Shown: positions 41,198 to 51,248 of the stretch, one piece after another
How positions within the stretch are numbered: the stretch's first letter is position 1
Layout of the letters: each line of letters opens with the position of its first letter
From: Aquimonas sp046318115
Lineage (GTDB): Bacteria; Pseudomonadota; Gammaproteobacteria; Xanthomonadales; Xanthomonadaceae
Direction: 5' to 3'
DNA: 64,000 bases
Assembly: GCA_046318115.1 (NCBI GenBank)
Contig: JBKCVA010000182.1
Span: forward strand, 39,114 to 103,113
Notes under the pieces: model-generated
What the model was told of the DNA's origin: nothing
Database searches by the model: none
What the model saw: the letters and a program-made list of their open reading frames with translations, nothing else
Made by a program: the position numbers and the translations under genes

Positions 41198-41470
41198 GTT
41201 GTTGCTGATGCGCATGCTGGCCGGCCCGAGCGCGCGGTGTCGGTAGGTCAAGACCCACCCTATGGGTCATCCAGAAGGGCGCGGGCGACGAAGCGGCGCG
41301 TGGACCGCGAGAGGCCAAGGCCACCGCGGGTCAGGGCATGCCAGTGGTCGCGGGGTGGGATCGGGCCCCGGCGCGTGCTCGCCGTCGCGTCCGCCTCGGT
41401 CGACCAGCGCTTGGTGGCTCGCACAAGACAGTGCAACGCTTGGCTAGGGCAGGCTTCTTGGGAACAGGTG
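41198..41470 (+). other. Non-coding region upstream of the phosphorylase
   Basis: No convincing gene. It contains the near-perfect palindrome GGTAGGTCAAGACCCACC at 41242-41259. A frame is open from 41237 into the phosphorylase, but it has no domain before the ATG at 41471. Confidence 0.5.
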
Positions 41471-42241
41471 ATGACAGTGGACAACTCCGACATCGTATTG
41501 GGCGTGATCGGCGGCACCGGCGTGTATCGCCTGGCCAATCTGGAAGGCGCTGAAGGTGTCGAGCTCGACACGCCCTATGGCAAGCCTTCGGGGCCGGTAC
41601 GCGTCGGTCGGCTGGCCGGCTTCCGCGTGGCCTTTCTGGCCCGCCACGGCGAGGCCCACAGCGTCGCCCCGCACCGCATCAACTACCGCGCCAACGTGCA
41701 CGCCCTGCATCAGCTCGGCGTGCGCCGTCTGCTGGGCATCAACGCTGTTGGCGGCATCGGTGAGCGCATGGGCCCGCGCGTGCTGGCGGTGCCAGACCAG
41801 ATCATCGACTACACCCATGGCCGCCTGTCGAGCTTCTGCGACGTCGAAGGCGCCAAGGTCGAGCATGTCGACTTCACCCATCCCTACACGCCGGCGCTGC
41901 GCACGGCGCTGCTGCGGGCGGGCGCTGCGGCGGGCGCGCGCCTCGTCGATGGCGGCACCTACGGCTGTACTCAGGGGCCGCGGCTGGAAACGATCGCCGA
42001 GATCGCGCGCCTGCGTCGCGACGGCTGTGATCTCGTCGGCATGACCGGAATGCCCGAGGCCGTGCTTGCCCGCGAACTCGGCGTGGACTACGCCGGCCTC
42101 TGCCTCGTCGCGAACTGGGCTGCGGGCTGTGGCGATGAAGCCGAGATCACCATGGATGAGGTGATGGCGAACATGGCCGCCGCGACGGAAGCCGTCCCGG
42201 GCCTGCTGGCCGCCCTGTTGGCGGAACTGGCCAAGAACTGA
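41471..42241 (+). CDS. MTA/MTI phosphorylase (purine nucleoside phosphorylase family)
   Basis: 256 residues from MTVDNSDIVLGVIGGTGVY, the usual N-terminus of methylthioadenosine/methylthioinosine phosphorylases. The phosphate-loop GGTGVY, ARHGEAHSVAPHRINYRAN, TYGCTQGPRLET and TGMPEAVLARELGVDYA are typical of this family. In gammaproteobacteria such as Pseudomonas, the gene next to nagZ acts on 5'-methylthioinosine, so MTI is the more likely substrate. It forms a salvage cluster with hpt. A GGAACAGGTG stretch ends just at the ATG. Confidence 0.85.
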   Translation: MTVDNSDIVLGVIGGTGVYRLANLEGAEGVELDTPYGKPSGPVRVGRLAGFRVAFLARHGEAHSVAPHRINYRANVHALHQLGVRRLLGINAVGGIGERMGPRVLAVPDQIIDYTHGRLSSFCDVEGAKVEHVDFTHPYTPALRTALLRAGAAAGARLVDGGTYGCTQGPRLETIAEIARLRRDGCDLVGMTGMPEAVLARELGVDYAGLCLVANWAAGCGDEAEITMDEVMANMAAATEAVPGLLAALLAELAKN

Positions 42242-42798
42242 GGACTTTCCAGTCTGGTGCCGCGGGCCCGCTGTCCCCGAAGACACCCGGGCTGACCCGG
42301 TCGCGCTTCATGCAGGAGCCTGCTTGAAGGCGGCCGCAGCCTGCGCCCGGCAAGGACCCGTCGGGCCGCGAGCAGGCTCACTTGAACAAACGGCCCGCTC
42401 AAGCGGGGACTGTTGGCAATGGCGTCGCATGAGTGCGCATCCGAGGCAAGCACAGCGTGCGCTCGGCTGGCCTCTCGATCGGAACGCACTCAGCGCGATG
42501 CGAGGGGCATAACAGCAGGCTTCTGGCGCACGCGGCCAACCGGCGCTCGTTCATGCCAGAGCACTTGAGGGGGAAACCGGCTGAGCGGGCAGGGGGCTGG
42601 CGGCGTCCGCCGAAGGCAGACCCGCCTCCGTGCATGGCTTATGTCGGGCGACGGACCACCGCAGGCTCGTCCCGAATCCCGAATCCCGAATCCCGAATCC
42701 CGAATCCCGAATCCTTACCCGGCCCTCTCGCCCAGCGCTTGGGCGTTCGTCGGCCCGCGCGGCAGTGCCGCGCCAACGAGCCGCCTCACCCCGATTCC
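42242..42798. other. Long non-coding region before bamE
   Basis: About 560 bp without a convincing gene. It holds a short hairpin GCAGGAGCCTGC near 42311 and a six-copy heptamer array at 42671-42712. The open frames here have Arg/Pro/Ser-rich products with no family. No promoter or RNA gene can be defended. Confidence 0.5.
42671..42712. repeat. Heptamer array CCCGAAT x6
   Basis: Six perfect tandem copies of CCCGAAT (reverse complement ATTCGGG). It belongs to the same dispersed family as arrays at 43759, 44083, 49693 and 49801. Confidence 0.85.
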
Positions 42799-43206
42799 TC
42801 AGCCGCCGCGACGCTGCTGGCGTTCCTTGTCCTTCTCGCGCTCTTCGCGCGGCAGGTTGCCGTAGCGGCTCAAGCGGTCACGCAGCTCGACATCCTGCTT
42901 CGGGAAATAGTCGCCTTCGATGCTGGCCAGGCTGTCGCCGTTGAAGGTCAGAACGAGGTTCTTCACCTCGGGCTCGGAGCCGCGCTGCGACTGCGTGCCG
43001 ATGTAGTCCCAGCGGTTGGCGTGGAAGGGATCACGCACCGCAGGGCTGCCGAGCAGGGACAGCACCTGGCGCTTGCTCATGCCCTCGCGCAGTTGGGTCA
43101 CGTTGCGCTCGTCCAGCAGATTGCCCTGATAGACGTCGACCTTGTAAAGCACGCCGCAGCCGCTGGCACCGAGGGCAATCAGGAGGGACAGGGCGATCGA
43201 GCGCAT
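42799..43206 (-). CDS. bamE: Outer membrane protein assembly factor BamE
   Basis: Lipoprotein subunit of the BAM complex that folds beta-barrel proteins into the outer membrane. 135 residues: lipoprotein signal with GASGC lipobox, then the BamE/SmpA fold DVYQGNLLDERNVTQLREGM and the conserved VLSLLGSPAVRDPFHANRWDY. Charged C-terminal tail rich in Arg and Glu. It is divergent from fur, a neighbour pair common in this group. Confidence 0.95.
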   Translation of the reverse strand: MRSIALSLLIALGASGCGVLYKVDVYQGNLLDERNVTQLREGMSKRQVLSLLGSPAVRDPFHANRWDYIGTQSQRGSEPEVKNLVLTFNGDSLASIEGDYFPKQDVELRDRLSRYGNLPREEREKDKERQQRRGG

Positions 43207-43350
43207 CGGACAGGCAATCCAGGGGGCAAACGGAGGCCCGATGATACACTTCGACGCCCTTCAGGTCGCCCGCTGCCAAGACGGCGCGCTGCCGTATTCA
43301 GGCCCCGTTCGCGACCCGCGCGGGGTCCTCGCCCGCTTCAGGAGACCCCG

Positions 43351-43752
43351 ATGGAATCGCAGGATCTGCGCCGCGCCGGCCTCAAGGTCACCCACCCCCG
43401 CATGTGCATCCTCGAAGTGCTCGAAAGCGCGAGTCCGCGCCACATGACGGCCGAGGACATCTACAAGAAGCTGCTCGAACGCGAGGAGGACATCGGCCTT
43501 GCCACGGTCTATCGCGTGCTCACCCAGTTCGAAGCGGCCGGCCTCGTGATGAAGCACAACTTCGAGGGCGGGCAGTCGGTGTTCGAGCTCGACCGTGGCC
43601 ACCACCACGACCACATGGTCGACGTCGATTCCGGCAAGGTCATCGAGTTCGTCAGCGAGGAGATCGAGCGCCTGCAGCACGAGATCGCGGCCAAGCACGG
43701 CTACGAGATCGAGGACCACAGCCTGGTGCTGTATGTGCGGAAGAAGCGGTGA
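43351..43752 (+). CDS. fur: Ferric uptake regulator Fur
   Basis: Iron-responsive repressor. 133 residues from MESQDLRRAGLKVTHPR. The N-terminal winged helix contains DIGLATVYRVLTQFEAAGLV, and the metal-binding region is FELDRGHHHDHMVDVDSGKVIEF with several histidines. The C-terminus lacks the CxxC structural-zinc motif of some Fur proteins. AGGAG ribosome site. Divergent from bamE with a 144-bp intergenic region. A heptamer array begins 6 bp after the stop. Confidence 0.96.
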   Translation: MESQDLRRAGLKVTHPRMCILEVLESASPRHMTAEDIYKKLLEREEDIGLATVYRVLTQFEAAGLVMKHNFEGGQSVFELDRGHHHDHMVDVDSGKVIEFVSEEIERLQHEIAAKHGYEIEDHSLVLYVRKKR

Positions 43753-44070
43753 AGAGCTGGGATTCGGGATTCGGGATTGGGGATTAGGCCGAAGGTTGAG
43801 CTGATTCGGTGAGGGGCATGTTCACGCGCTGTCGGGCCGCCCCTTTCCTGCCTTCGCAGGACTCGATCGCGTCTGTGTTCGCGGGTGCCGCGCAGGTACC
43901 GGCCGCCCCTCCCCGCGTCGATCGTCCCGCCAATTGGGCGATTCAGGCTCCCTGGCGCCCGTCGTCTGAGCCGCCCTCAGCCGAGTTGCCACGGGGGCAG
44001 TGCCTCGCTTTCGGCACTCTTCGCGCGCGAAGGCCCGACGCAGCCGATCCTCGATGACTCGGCGCCAGTC
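43753..44070. other. Non-coding region between fur and recN
   Basis: 318 bp between two converging genes. It begins with the GGGATTC array and is otherwise GC-rich without a recognisable gene. No terminator with a T-run is obvious; the inverted heptamer arrays may play that role. Confidence 0.5.
43759..43786. repeat. Heptamer array GGGATTC/G x4
   Basis: Four 7-bp units (GGGATTC, GGGATTC, GGGATTG, GGGATTA) starting 6 bp after the fur stop. The complementary array at 44083-44110 faces it across 296 bp. Confidence 0.8.
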
Positions 44071-45774
<1,704 letters not shown>

Positions 45775-45906
45775 TCGGGCATCCGATCCTGGGGCGCGGG
45801 CGGGTTCGAGGCCGTGTGAACCCGAGCCGCGCAAGGGCGCGAACGCTAGCATGCAGGTCGCGGGTCGCCAACTTGCCGCCGCCTGATGCCCGATGCCGGG
45901 GCAGGG

Positions 45907-45935
45907 CTTGCCTGTGCTGGCCCGAGGCCTTATCT
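45907..45935 (+). promoter_or_regulatory. Weak heat-shock-like promoter candidate for hrcA
   Basis: CTTGCC at 45907-45912 and CCTTATCT at 45928-45935, 15-bp spacer. Partial match to the sigma-32 consensus only; it would start transcription very close to the hrcA ATG at 45945. A sigma-70 reading is equally possible. Confidence 0.25.
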
Positions 45936-45944
45936 ATCTCAGCG

Positions 45945-47015
45945 ATGAGCCGACCCGCCCACCCGCTTGACCCCCGCCATCTGGACGCCCGCGCCCGCGG
46001 CTTGCTGCGCGCCCTGATCGCCCAGTACATCCGCGAGGGCGAGCCCGTGGGCTCGCGCACCTTGGCCAAACACGCTGGCCTCGACATCAGCCCTGCCACC
46101 ATCCGTAACGTGATGGCGGATCTGGAGGACATCGGCCTGGTCGCCACGCCGCACACCTCGGCAGGTCGCGTGCCGACGGCCCAAGGCTACCGCTTGTTCG
46201 TCGACAGCCTGCTGCAGGTCAAGCCGCTCGATCCGGGCGAGATGGATCGCCTGCGCCGCGGCCTGCAGCCGCAGCTCGGCACCCAAGGCCTGCTGAACAA
46301 TGTCTCGGAGCTTCTGTCGGCGGCCACCCATTTCGTCGGCATGGTGACGGTGCCCAAGCGCGAGCAGTTCGCCTTCCGCCACATCGACTTCGTGCCGCTG
46401 GACGGCCACCGGATCCTGGTGATCCTGGTGTTCACCGACAACGAGGTGCAGAACCGCATCCTGCACACCCGCCGGCCCTACAGCGCGTCCGAGCTGGAGC
46501 AGACGGCCAACTACCTCAACACCCACTTCGCCGGTCGTGCGCTGTCTGAGGTGCGCGCGCAGCTGCTGCGCGAGCTGAAGGACACACGCAGCGCGATGGA
46601 CAGCATCCTGTCGGCGGCCGTGGAAGTCGCCGAGGGTGCCTTCGGCGGTTCCGGCGCGGTCGAGGACGTGCTGGTCGCCGGCCAGACCCGGCTGATGGGC
46701 GTGCAGGACCTGTCTGATCTCGACCGCCTTCGCGAGTTGTTCGAGGCCTTCTCTCGCAAGCGCGAGCTGCTGCAGCTGCTGGAAGGCTGCGCGACCGCCC
46801 AGGGCGTGCGCCTGTTCATCGGCGAGGAGTCCGGCGTGGCCCCGTTCGGAGGCTGCAGCCTGGTGACCGCGCCCTATGGCGCGGACGGCAAGGTGCTGGG
46901 TGTGCTCGGCGTGATCGGACCGACCCGCATGGCCTACGAACGGGTGATCCCCATGGTGCAGGCCACCGCCGAAGTGCTGGGCGCGGCCTTGAATCGGGCG
47001 CAGCAGGCCCAATAA
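45945..47015 (+). CDS. hrcA: Heat-inducible transcription repressor HrcA
   Basis: Repressor of chaperone genes through CIRCE operators in many bacteria. 356 residues from MSRPAHPLDPRHLDARARGLL. N-terminal winged helix with GSRTLAKHAGLDISPATIRNVMADLEDIG and TPHTSAGRVPTAQGYR, and the C-terminal GAF-like and IDD region with GVLGVIGPTRMAYERVIP near the end. No CIRCE sequence is visible in the window, so its operator is probably near groESL elsewhere. First gene of the hrcA-grpE-dnaK-dnaJ cluster. Confidence 0.95.
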   Translation: MSRPAHPLDPRHLDARARGLLRALIAQYIREGEPVGSRTLAKHAGLDISPATIRNVMADLEDIGLVATPHTSAGRVPTAQGYRLFVDSLLQVKPLDPGEMDRLRRGLQPQLGTQGLLNNVSELLSAATHFVGMVTVPKREQFAFRHIDFVPLDGHRILVILVFTDNEVQNRILHTRRPYSASELEQTANYLNTHFAGRALSEVRAQLLRELKDTRSAMDSILSAAVEVAEGAFGGSGAVEDVLVAGQTRLMGVQDLSDLDRLRELFEAFSRKRELLQLLEGCATAQGVRLFIGEESGVAPFGGCSLVTAPYGADGKVLGVLGVIGPTRMAYERVIPMVQATAEVLGAALNRAQQAQ

Positions 47016-47126
47016 ACGCCCCGCTGCGGGGCACAGCATGCAATCCCTTCACGCTTCCAGAGGGCGGCCGTCGATCCGACCCTCCGCCACCGCATGCCTT
47101 TGAATTCCATTTCGCAAGGAGTCGCC

Positions 47127-47636
47127 ATGAGTCAGGAACCCCAGCCCGTCGCGGGTCAGGAACACGCCGAGCCGCAGAGCGAGGTCGAGCTGCTGTCGGC
47201 CCGCATCGATGAGCTGCAGATGGCCCTGATGATGGTGCGCGAGGAGCAGCTGCGCGAGCGCGCCGACTTGGAGAACCAGCGCAAGCGCATGCTGCGCGAC
47301 GTCGAGCACGCGCGGAAGTTCGCCAACGAGCGCCTGCTGGGCGACCTGCTGCCGGTGCTGGACGCGCTGGAGCGCGGCATCGAAACGGCCGGCAGCGATT
47401 CGGCCGTGGCCGAAGGTCTCAAGCTGACCCAGCGCGAGCTGCTGAAAGTGGCCGAAAGCAATGGCCTGAAGCAGCTGAACCCGGCCGGCGAAGCCTTCAA
47501 TCCGGAGCACCACCAAGCGGTGAGCGCCCAGCCCAGCGCCGAGCATGCCGCCGGCACCGTGCTGCAGGTGTTCCAGAAGGGCTACCTGCTGAATGAGCGC
47601 CTGCTGCGACCGGCCATGGTCGTGGTGTCGCAGTAG
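47127..47636 (+). CDS. grpE: Nucleotide exchange factor GrpE
   Basis: Releases ADP from DnaK. 169 residues from the ATG at 47127, preceded by AAGGAG; the ATG 33 bp upstream lacks such a site. It has an N-terminal charged coiled coil (LQMALMMVREEQLRERADLE) and the conserved DLLPVLDALERGIE and ending AEHAAGTVLQVFQKGYLLNE followed by RLLRPAMVVVSQ. 138 bp separate it from dnaK, with a heat-shock promoter between. Confidence 0.96.
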   Translation: MSQEPQPVAGQEHAEPQSEVELLSARIDELQMALMMVREEQLRERADLENQRKRMLRDVEHARKFANERLLGDLLPVLDALERGIETAGSDSAVAEGLKLTQRELLKVAESNGLKQLNPAGEAFNPEHHQAVSAQPSAEHAAGTVLQVFQKGYLLNERLLRPAMVVVSQ

Positions 47637-47685
47637 TACGCAACGCATTCGAACGCGGCCCCTGCATCGCCGGCGGAACACACCG

Positions 47686-47714
47686 CTTGAAACCTGCAGC
47701 GCACCGCCCCATGT
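47686..47714 (+). promoter_or_regulatory. Sigma-32 (heat-shock) promoter of dnaK
   Basis: CTTGAAA at 47686-47692, a 14-bp spacer and CCCCATGT at 47707-47714, an essentially perfect match to the CTTGAAA-N13-15-CCCCATNT consensus. It lies about 60 bp upstream of the dnaK ATG, so dnaK and dnaJ can be transcribed apart from hrcA-grpE. Confidence 0.85.
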
Positions 47715-47774
47715 AGCGAGCCAGTGAAGGCCTGGCGCCCAGGCCACGCAAAGAACCTCAGAGGAGCACACCCC

Positions 47775-49688
47775 ATGGGCAAGATCATCGGTATCGACCT
47801 CGGCACCACCAACTCCTGCGTGGCGGTCATGGAAGGCGGCCAGGCGAAGGTCATCGAAAACTCGGAGGGCGATCGCACCACGCCCTCCATCGTCGCCTTC
47901 ACCAAGGACGGCGAAACCCTGGTTGGCGCCTCGGCCAAGCGCCAGGGTGTGACCAATCCGAAGAACACCTTCTACGCGGTGAAGCGCCTGATCGGCCGCA
48001 AGTTCACCGATGCCGAAGTGAAGAAAGACATCGACCTCGTGCCCTACGGCATCGTCGGCCACGAGAACGGTGACGCCTGGGTGGCCACCGCCGACGGTCG
48101 CAAGATGGCGCCGCCGCAGATCAGCGCGGAAGTGCTGGCCAAGATGAAGAAGACCGCCGAGGACTACCTAGGCGAGAAGGTCACCGAAGCGGTGATCACG
48201 GTGCCGGCCTACTTCAACGACAGCCAGCGCCAGGCCACCAAGGACGCCGGCAAGATCGCCGGCCTTGATGTCAAGCGCATCATCAACGAGCCGACCGCAG
48301 CCGCGCTGGCCTATGGTCTGGACAAGAAGGGCGGCGACCGCAAGATCGTGGTCTATGACCTCGGCGGCGGCACCTTCGACGTCTCGGTGATCGAGATCGC
48401 CGAAGTCGACGGCGAGAAGCAGTTCGAAGTGCTGGCCACCAATGGCGACACCTTCCTGGGCGGCGAAGACTTCGATATGCGCGTCATCGACTACCTGGTC
48501 GAGGAATTCCAGAAGGACCAGGGCATCGACCTGCGCAAGGACCCGCTGGCGCTGCAGCGCCTGAAGGACGCCGCTGAGCGCGCCAAGATCGAGCTGTCGT
48601 CCAGCCAGCAGACCGAAGTCAACCTGCCCTACATCACGGCGGATGCGTCGGGCCCGAAGCATCTGAGCATCAAGCTGACCCGCGCCAAGCTCGAAGCCCT
48701 GGTGGATGACCTGGTCAAGCGCACCATCGAGCCCTGCAAGATCGCGATGAAGGACGCCGGCCTGCGCATGAGCGACATCAGCGAGGTCATCCTGGTTGGC
48801 GGCCAGACCCGCATGCCCAAGGTGCAGGCGGCGGTGACCGAGTTCTTCGGCAAGGAGCCGCGCAAGGACGTCAATCCTGACGAGGCCGTGGCCATCGGCG
48901 CGGCGGTGCAGGGCGGCGTGCTGTCGGGCGCGGTCAAGGACGTGCTGCTGCTCGACGTCACCCCGTTGTCGCTGGGCATTGAAACTCTGGGCGGCGTGTT
49001 CACCAAGCTGATCGAGAAGAACACCACGGTGCCGACGAAGGCCTCGCAGGTGTTCAGCACCGCCGAGGACAACCAGACCGCGGTGACCGTGCACGTGCTG
49101 CAGGGTGAGCGCGAGCAGGCCCGCTACAACAAGTCGCTGGCCAAGTTCGACCTGGCCGGCATCGAAGCTGCACCGCGCGGCATGCCGCAGGTGGAAGTCA
49201 GCTTCGACATCGACGCCAACGGCATCCTGCACGTCAGCGCCAAGGACAAGAAGACTGGCAAGGAGCAGCGCGTCGAGATCAAGGCCGGTTCGGGTCTGTC
49301 CGAGGATGAGATCGCGCGCATGGTCGCCGACGCTGAGGCCAACCGCGAAGAGGACAAGAAGTTCCACGAGCTGGTCGGCGCCCGCAACCAGGCCGACGCC
49401 CTGATCCACTCGACCCGTGCGGCGATCAAAGAGCACGGCGACAAGGTCGGCGGCGAGGCCATCGGCCGCATCGAGGCCGCGCTGTCGGATCTCGAAAAGG
49501 CCATGAAGGGCGACGACAAGGGCCAGATCGAGGCCAAGACCAAGGCGCTGGAGGAAGCTGCGCAGCCGCTGGCGGCCGCCGCGGCCGGTCAGGCCGGCCC
49601 GGGCCCGCAGGCGCAGGGCGGCGGAGCGGCACCCAACGACGATGTGGTCGACGCCGAGTTCACCGAGGTCAAGGACGACAAGAAGTGA
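47775..49688 (+). CDS. dnaK: Chaperone protein DnaK (Hsp70)
   Basis: ATP-driven chaperone. 637 residues from MGKIIGIDLGTTNSCVAVMEG; the frame extends 17 codons up but the heat-shock promoter and this N-terminus decide the start. Nucleotide-binding motifs are IGIDLGTTNSC, DLGGGTFDVSVIE near residue 195, and VGGQTRMPKVQAAVTEFFGK. Substrate-binding beta domain and lid are present, ending in the EFTEVKDDKK acidic tail. GAGGAG ribosome site. A heptamer array starts 4 bp after the stop. Confidence 0.99.
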   Translation: MGKIIGIDLGTTNSCVAVMEGGQAKVIENSEGDRTTPSIVAFTKDGETLVGASAKRQGVTNPKNTFYAVKRLIGRKFTDAEVKKDIDLVPYGIVGHENGDAWVATADGRKMAPPQISAEVLAKMKKTAEDYLGEKVTEAVITVPAYFNDSQRQATKDAGKIAGLDVKRIINEPTAAALAYGLDKKGGDRKIVVYDLGGGTFDVSVIEIAEVDGEKQFEVLATNGDTFLGGEDFDMRVIDYLVEEFQKDQGIDLRKDPLALQRLKDAAERAKIELSSSQQTEVNLPYITADASGPKHLSIKLTRAKLEALVDDLVKRTIEPCKIAMKDAGLRMSDISEVILVGGQTRMPKVQAAVTEFFGKEPRKDVNPDEAVAIGAAVQGGVLSGAVKDVLLLDVTPLSLGIETLGGVFTKLIEKNTTVPTKASQVFSTAEDNQTAVTVHVLQGEREQARYNKSLAKFDLAGIEAAPRGMPQVEVSFDIDANGILHVSAKDKKTGKEQRVEIKAGSGLSEDEIARMVADAEANREEDKKFHELVGARNQADALIHSTRAAIKEHGDKVGGEAIGRIEAALSDLEKAMKGDDKGQIEAKTKALEEAAQPLAAAAAGQAGPGPQAQGGGAAPNDDVVDAEFTEVKDDKK

Positions 49689-49692
49689 GGCC

Positions 49693-49720
49693 GGGATTGG
49701 GGATTGGGGATTCGGGATTC
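49693..49720 (+). repeat. Heptamer array GGGATTG/C x4 after dnaK
   Basis: GGGATTG, GGGATTG, GGGATTC, GGGATTC. It pairs with the array at 49801-49828 at 25 of 28 positions, around an 80-nt loop. Confidence 0.85.
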
Positions 49721-49756
49721 GCTAGAGCCCGTCACTCCCAACCCTAGAGGCTGGAT

Positions 49757-49784
49757 CGAGGCCGCGGCGTTTGCTGCGGCCTCG
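49757..49784 (+). terminator. Inner hairpin between dnaK and dnaJ
   Basis: CGAGGCCGC (49757-49765) and GCGGCCTCG (49776-49784), 9-bp perfect stem with a 10-base loop, sitting inside the loop between the two heptamer arrays. No T-run; more likely a pause or attenuation stem than a full terminator. Confidence 0.4.
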
Positions 49785-49800
49785 CCGTTCAACGCAGCAC

Positions 49801-49828
49801 GAATCCCGAATCCCGAATCACGAATCCC
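49801..49828 (+). repeat. Heptamer array GAATCCC x4 abutting the dnaJ ATG
   Basis: GAATCCC, GAATCCC, GAATCAC, GAATCCC, ending one base before the dnaJ start codon at 49829. It replaces the region where a ribosome-binding site would be. Confidence 0.85.
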
Positions 49829-50953
49829 ATGTCAAAACGCGACTACTACCAGGTGCTCGGCGTCGAGCGCAGCGCCTCCGACGAAGACCTGAAGAAGGCC
49901 TATCGTCGGCTGGCGATGAAGTTCCACCCGGATCGCAATCCGGACGATGCCGAGGCCGAGGCCAAGTTCAAGGAGGCCAAGGAGGCCTACGAAGTGCTGG
50001 CCGATGCGCAGAAGCGCAGGCTGTACGACCAGCACGGCCACGCCGCCTTCGAAGGCGGCATGGGCGGTGGCCGCGGCGGCCCGGGCGGTGTCGACATGGG
50101 CGACATCTTCGGCGACATCTTTGGCGACATTTTCGGCGGTGGCCGCGGGCGCGGGCCGCGCCGCGGTGCCGATCTGCGTTACGTGATCGACCTCGATCTC
50201 GAAGAAGCCGTGGGCGGCGTCGAGAAGGAAATCGAGATCCCCACCGTGGTCGCCTGCCGCGTCTGCGATGGCAGCGGCTCGGCCGATGGCGAGGTTGAAA
50301 CCTGCCGTACCTGCGGTGGCCACGGCCGCGTGCGCATGCAGCAGGGCATCTTCAGCATCCAGCAGACCTGCCCGCACTGCGCGGGCAGCGGCAAGACGAT
50401 CAAGAACCCCTGCAAGACCTGCCATGGCGCGGGCCGCATAGAATCCGAGAAGACTCTGGCGGTGAAGATCCCCGCGGGCGTCGATACCGGCGACCGCATC
50501 CGCTTGGCGGGTGAGGGCGAAGCGGGACCCGCCGGCGCGCCGGCAGGAGATCTCTACGTGGAAGTGCGCGTGCGCGAGCACGAAATCTTCCAGCGCGACG
50601 GCGACGATCTGTACTGCGAGGTGCCGATCCGCTTCAGCCAGGCTGCGCTCGGCGCCGACCTCACCGTGCCAACGCTCGACGGCGAGGCGGTGGTCAAGAT
50701 CCCGGCCGAGACTCAGACCGGCAAGGTGTTCCGCCTGCGCGGCAAGGGCGTGAAGTCGGTCCGCAGCCACAGCAAGGGCGATCTGCTTTGCCGCGTGGTG
50801 GTCGAAACCCCGGTCAAGCTGACCAAGCGCCAGAAGGAGCTGCTGGCCGAGTTCGAAAGTACCTTCGAGGGCGCGGATGCACAGGCTCACTCCCCCCGCG
50901 CGAGCTCCTGGCTGGACGGAGTGAAGAGCTTCTTCGAGCGGATGACGGGCTGA
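49829..50953 (+). CDS. dnaJ: Chaperone protein DnaJ (Hsp40)
   Basis: Co-chaperone that delivers substrates and stimulates DnaK ATPase. 374 residues. J domain with MSKRDYYQVLGVERSASDED and the HPD motif in KFHPDRNPDD; a Gly/Phe-rich stretch GGMGGGRGGPGGVDMGDIFGD; a zinc-finger region with four CxxCxGxG repeats (CRVCDGSG, CRTCGGHG, CPHCAGSG, CKTCHGAG) around residues 145-215; then the C-terminal substrate domain. No Shine-Dalgarno is visible because a heptamer array fills the 28 bp before the ATG. Confidence 0.98.
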   Translation: MSKRDYYQVLGVERSASDEDLKKAYRRLAMKFHPDRNPDDAEAEAKFKEAKEAYEVLADAQKRRLYDQHGHAAFEGGMGGGRGGPGGVDMGDIFGDIFGDIFGGGRGRGPRRGADLRYVIDLDLEEAVGGVEKEIEIPTVVACRVCDGSGSADGEVETCRTCGGHGRVRMQQGIFSIQQTCPHCAGSGKTIKNPCKTCHGAGRIESEKTLAVKIPAGVDTGDRIRLAGEGEAGPAGAPAGDLYVEVRVREHEIFQRDGDDLYCEVPIRFSQAALGADLTVPTLDGEAVVKIPAETQTGKVFRLRGKGVKSVRSHSKGDLLCRVVVETPVKLTKRQKELLAEFESTFEGADAQAHSPRASSWLDGVKSFFERMTG

Positions 50954-51040
50954 GTTCCAGGCCGGATGCACTAGGCAGCGTTGACCGGGCTGCCGCCGGA
51001 GCCTCACCCGGCCGGTGCGGGCACCGACCGGGTTCGTGGA

Positions 51041-51112
51041 TTACAGCTTGCCGCGGGTACGCAGATCGCGGCGGAGGCGATTGCGACGGCGACGCAGACG
51101 GGCCAGCTTCAT
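51041..51112 (-). CDS. Very small Arg-rich peptide (23 aa), uncertain
   Basis: A 23-residue frame starting MKLARLRRRRNRL with 12 basic residues of 23, preceded by AAGGA at a good distance. It could be a real basic micropeptide, for example a leader, or a chance frame in GC-rich DNA. It starts in the 295-bp gap between dnaJ and the lipoprotein gene on the minus strand. No family recognised. Confidence 0.3.
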   Translation of the reverse strand: MKLARLRRRRNRLRRDLRTRGKL

Positions 51113-51248
51113 GGCGGGGTCCTTGGTTGGGGTGGAAAGAGGCGCGGATTGTCGCATGGCAGGCAGCACCGCGCTCGCGGCGCATTTTTGGGGGCCAGTG
51201 GACCCGACCGAGCTACCGATCATGGCGGACCCGAGCGAACTCGGTTGA

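Noticed and set aside
42242..42670. tRNA or small RNA in the gap before bamE
   Set aside because: No cloverleaf or T-loop sequence could be found; only short hairpins.
45775..47126. CIRCE operator near hrcA or grpE
   Set aside because: No TTAGCACTC-N9-GAGTGCTAA-like sequence is seen.
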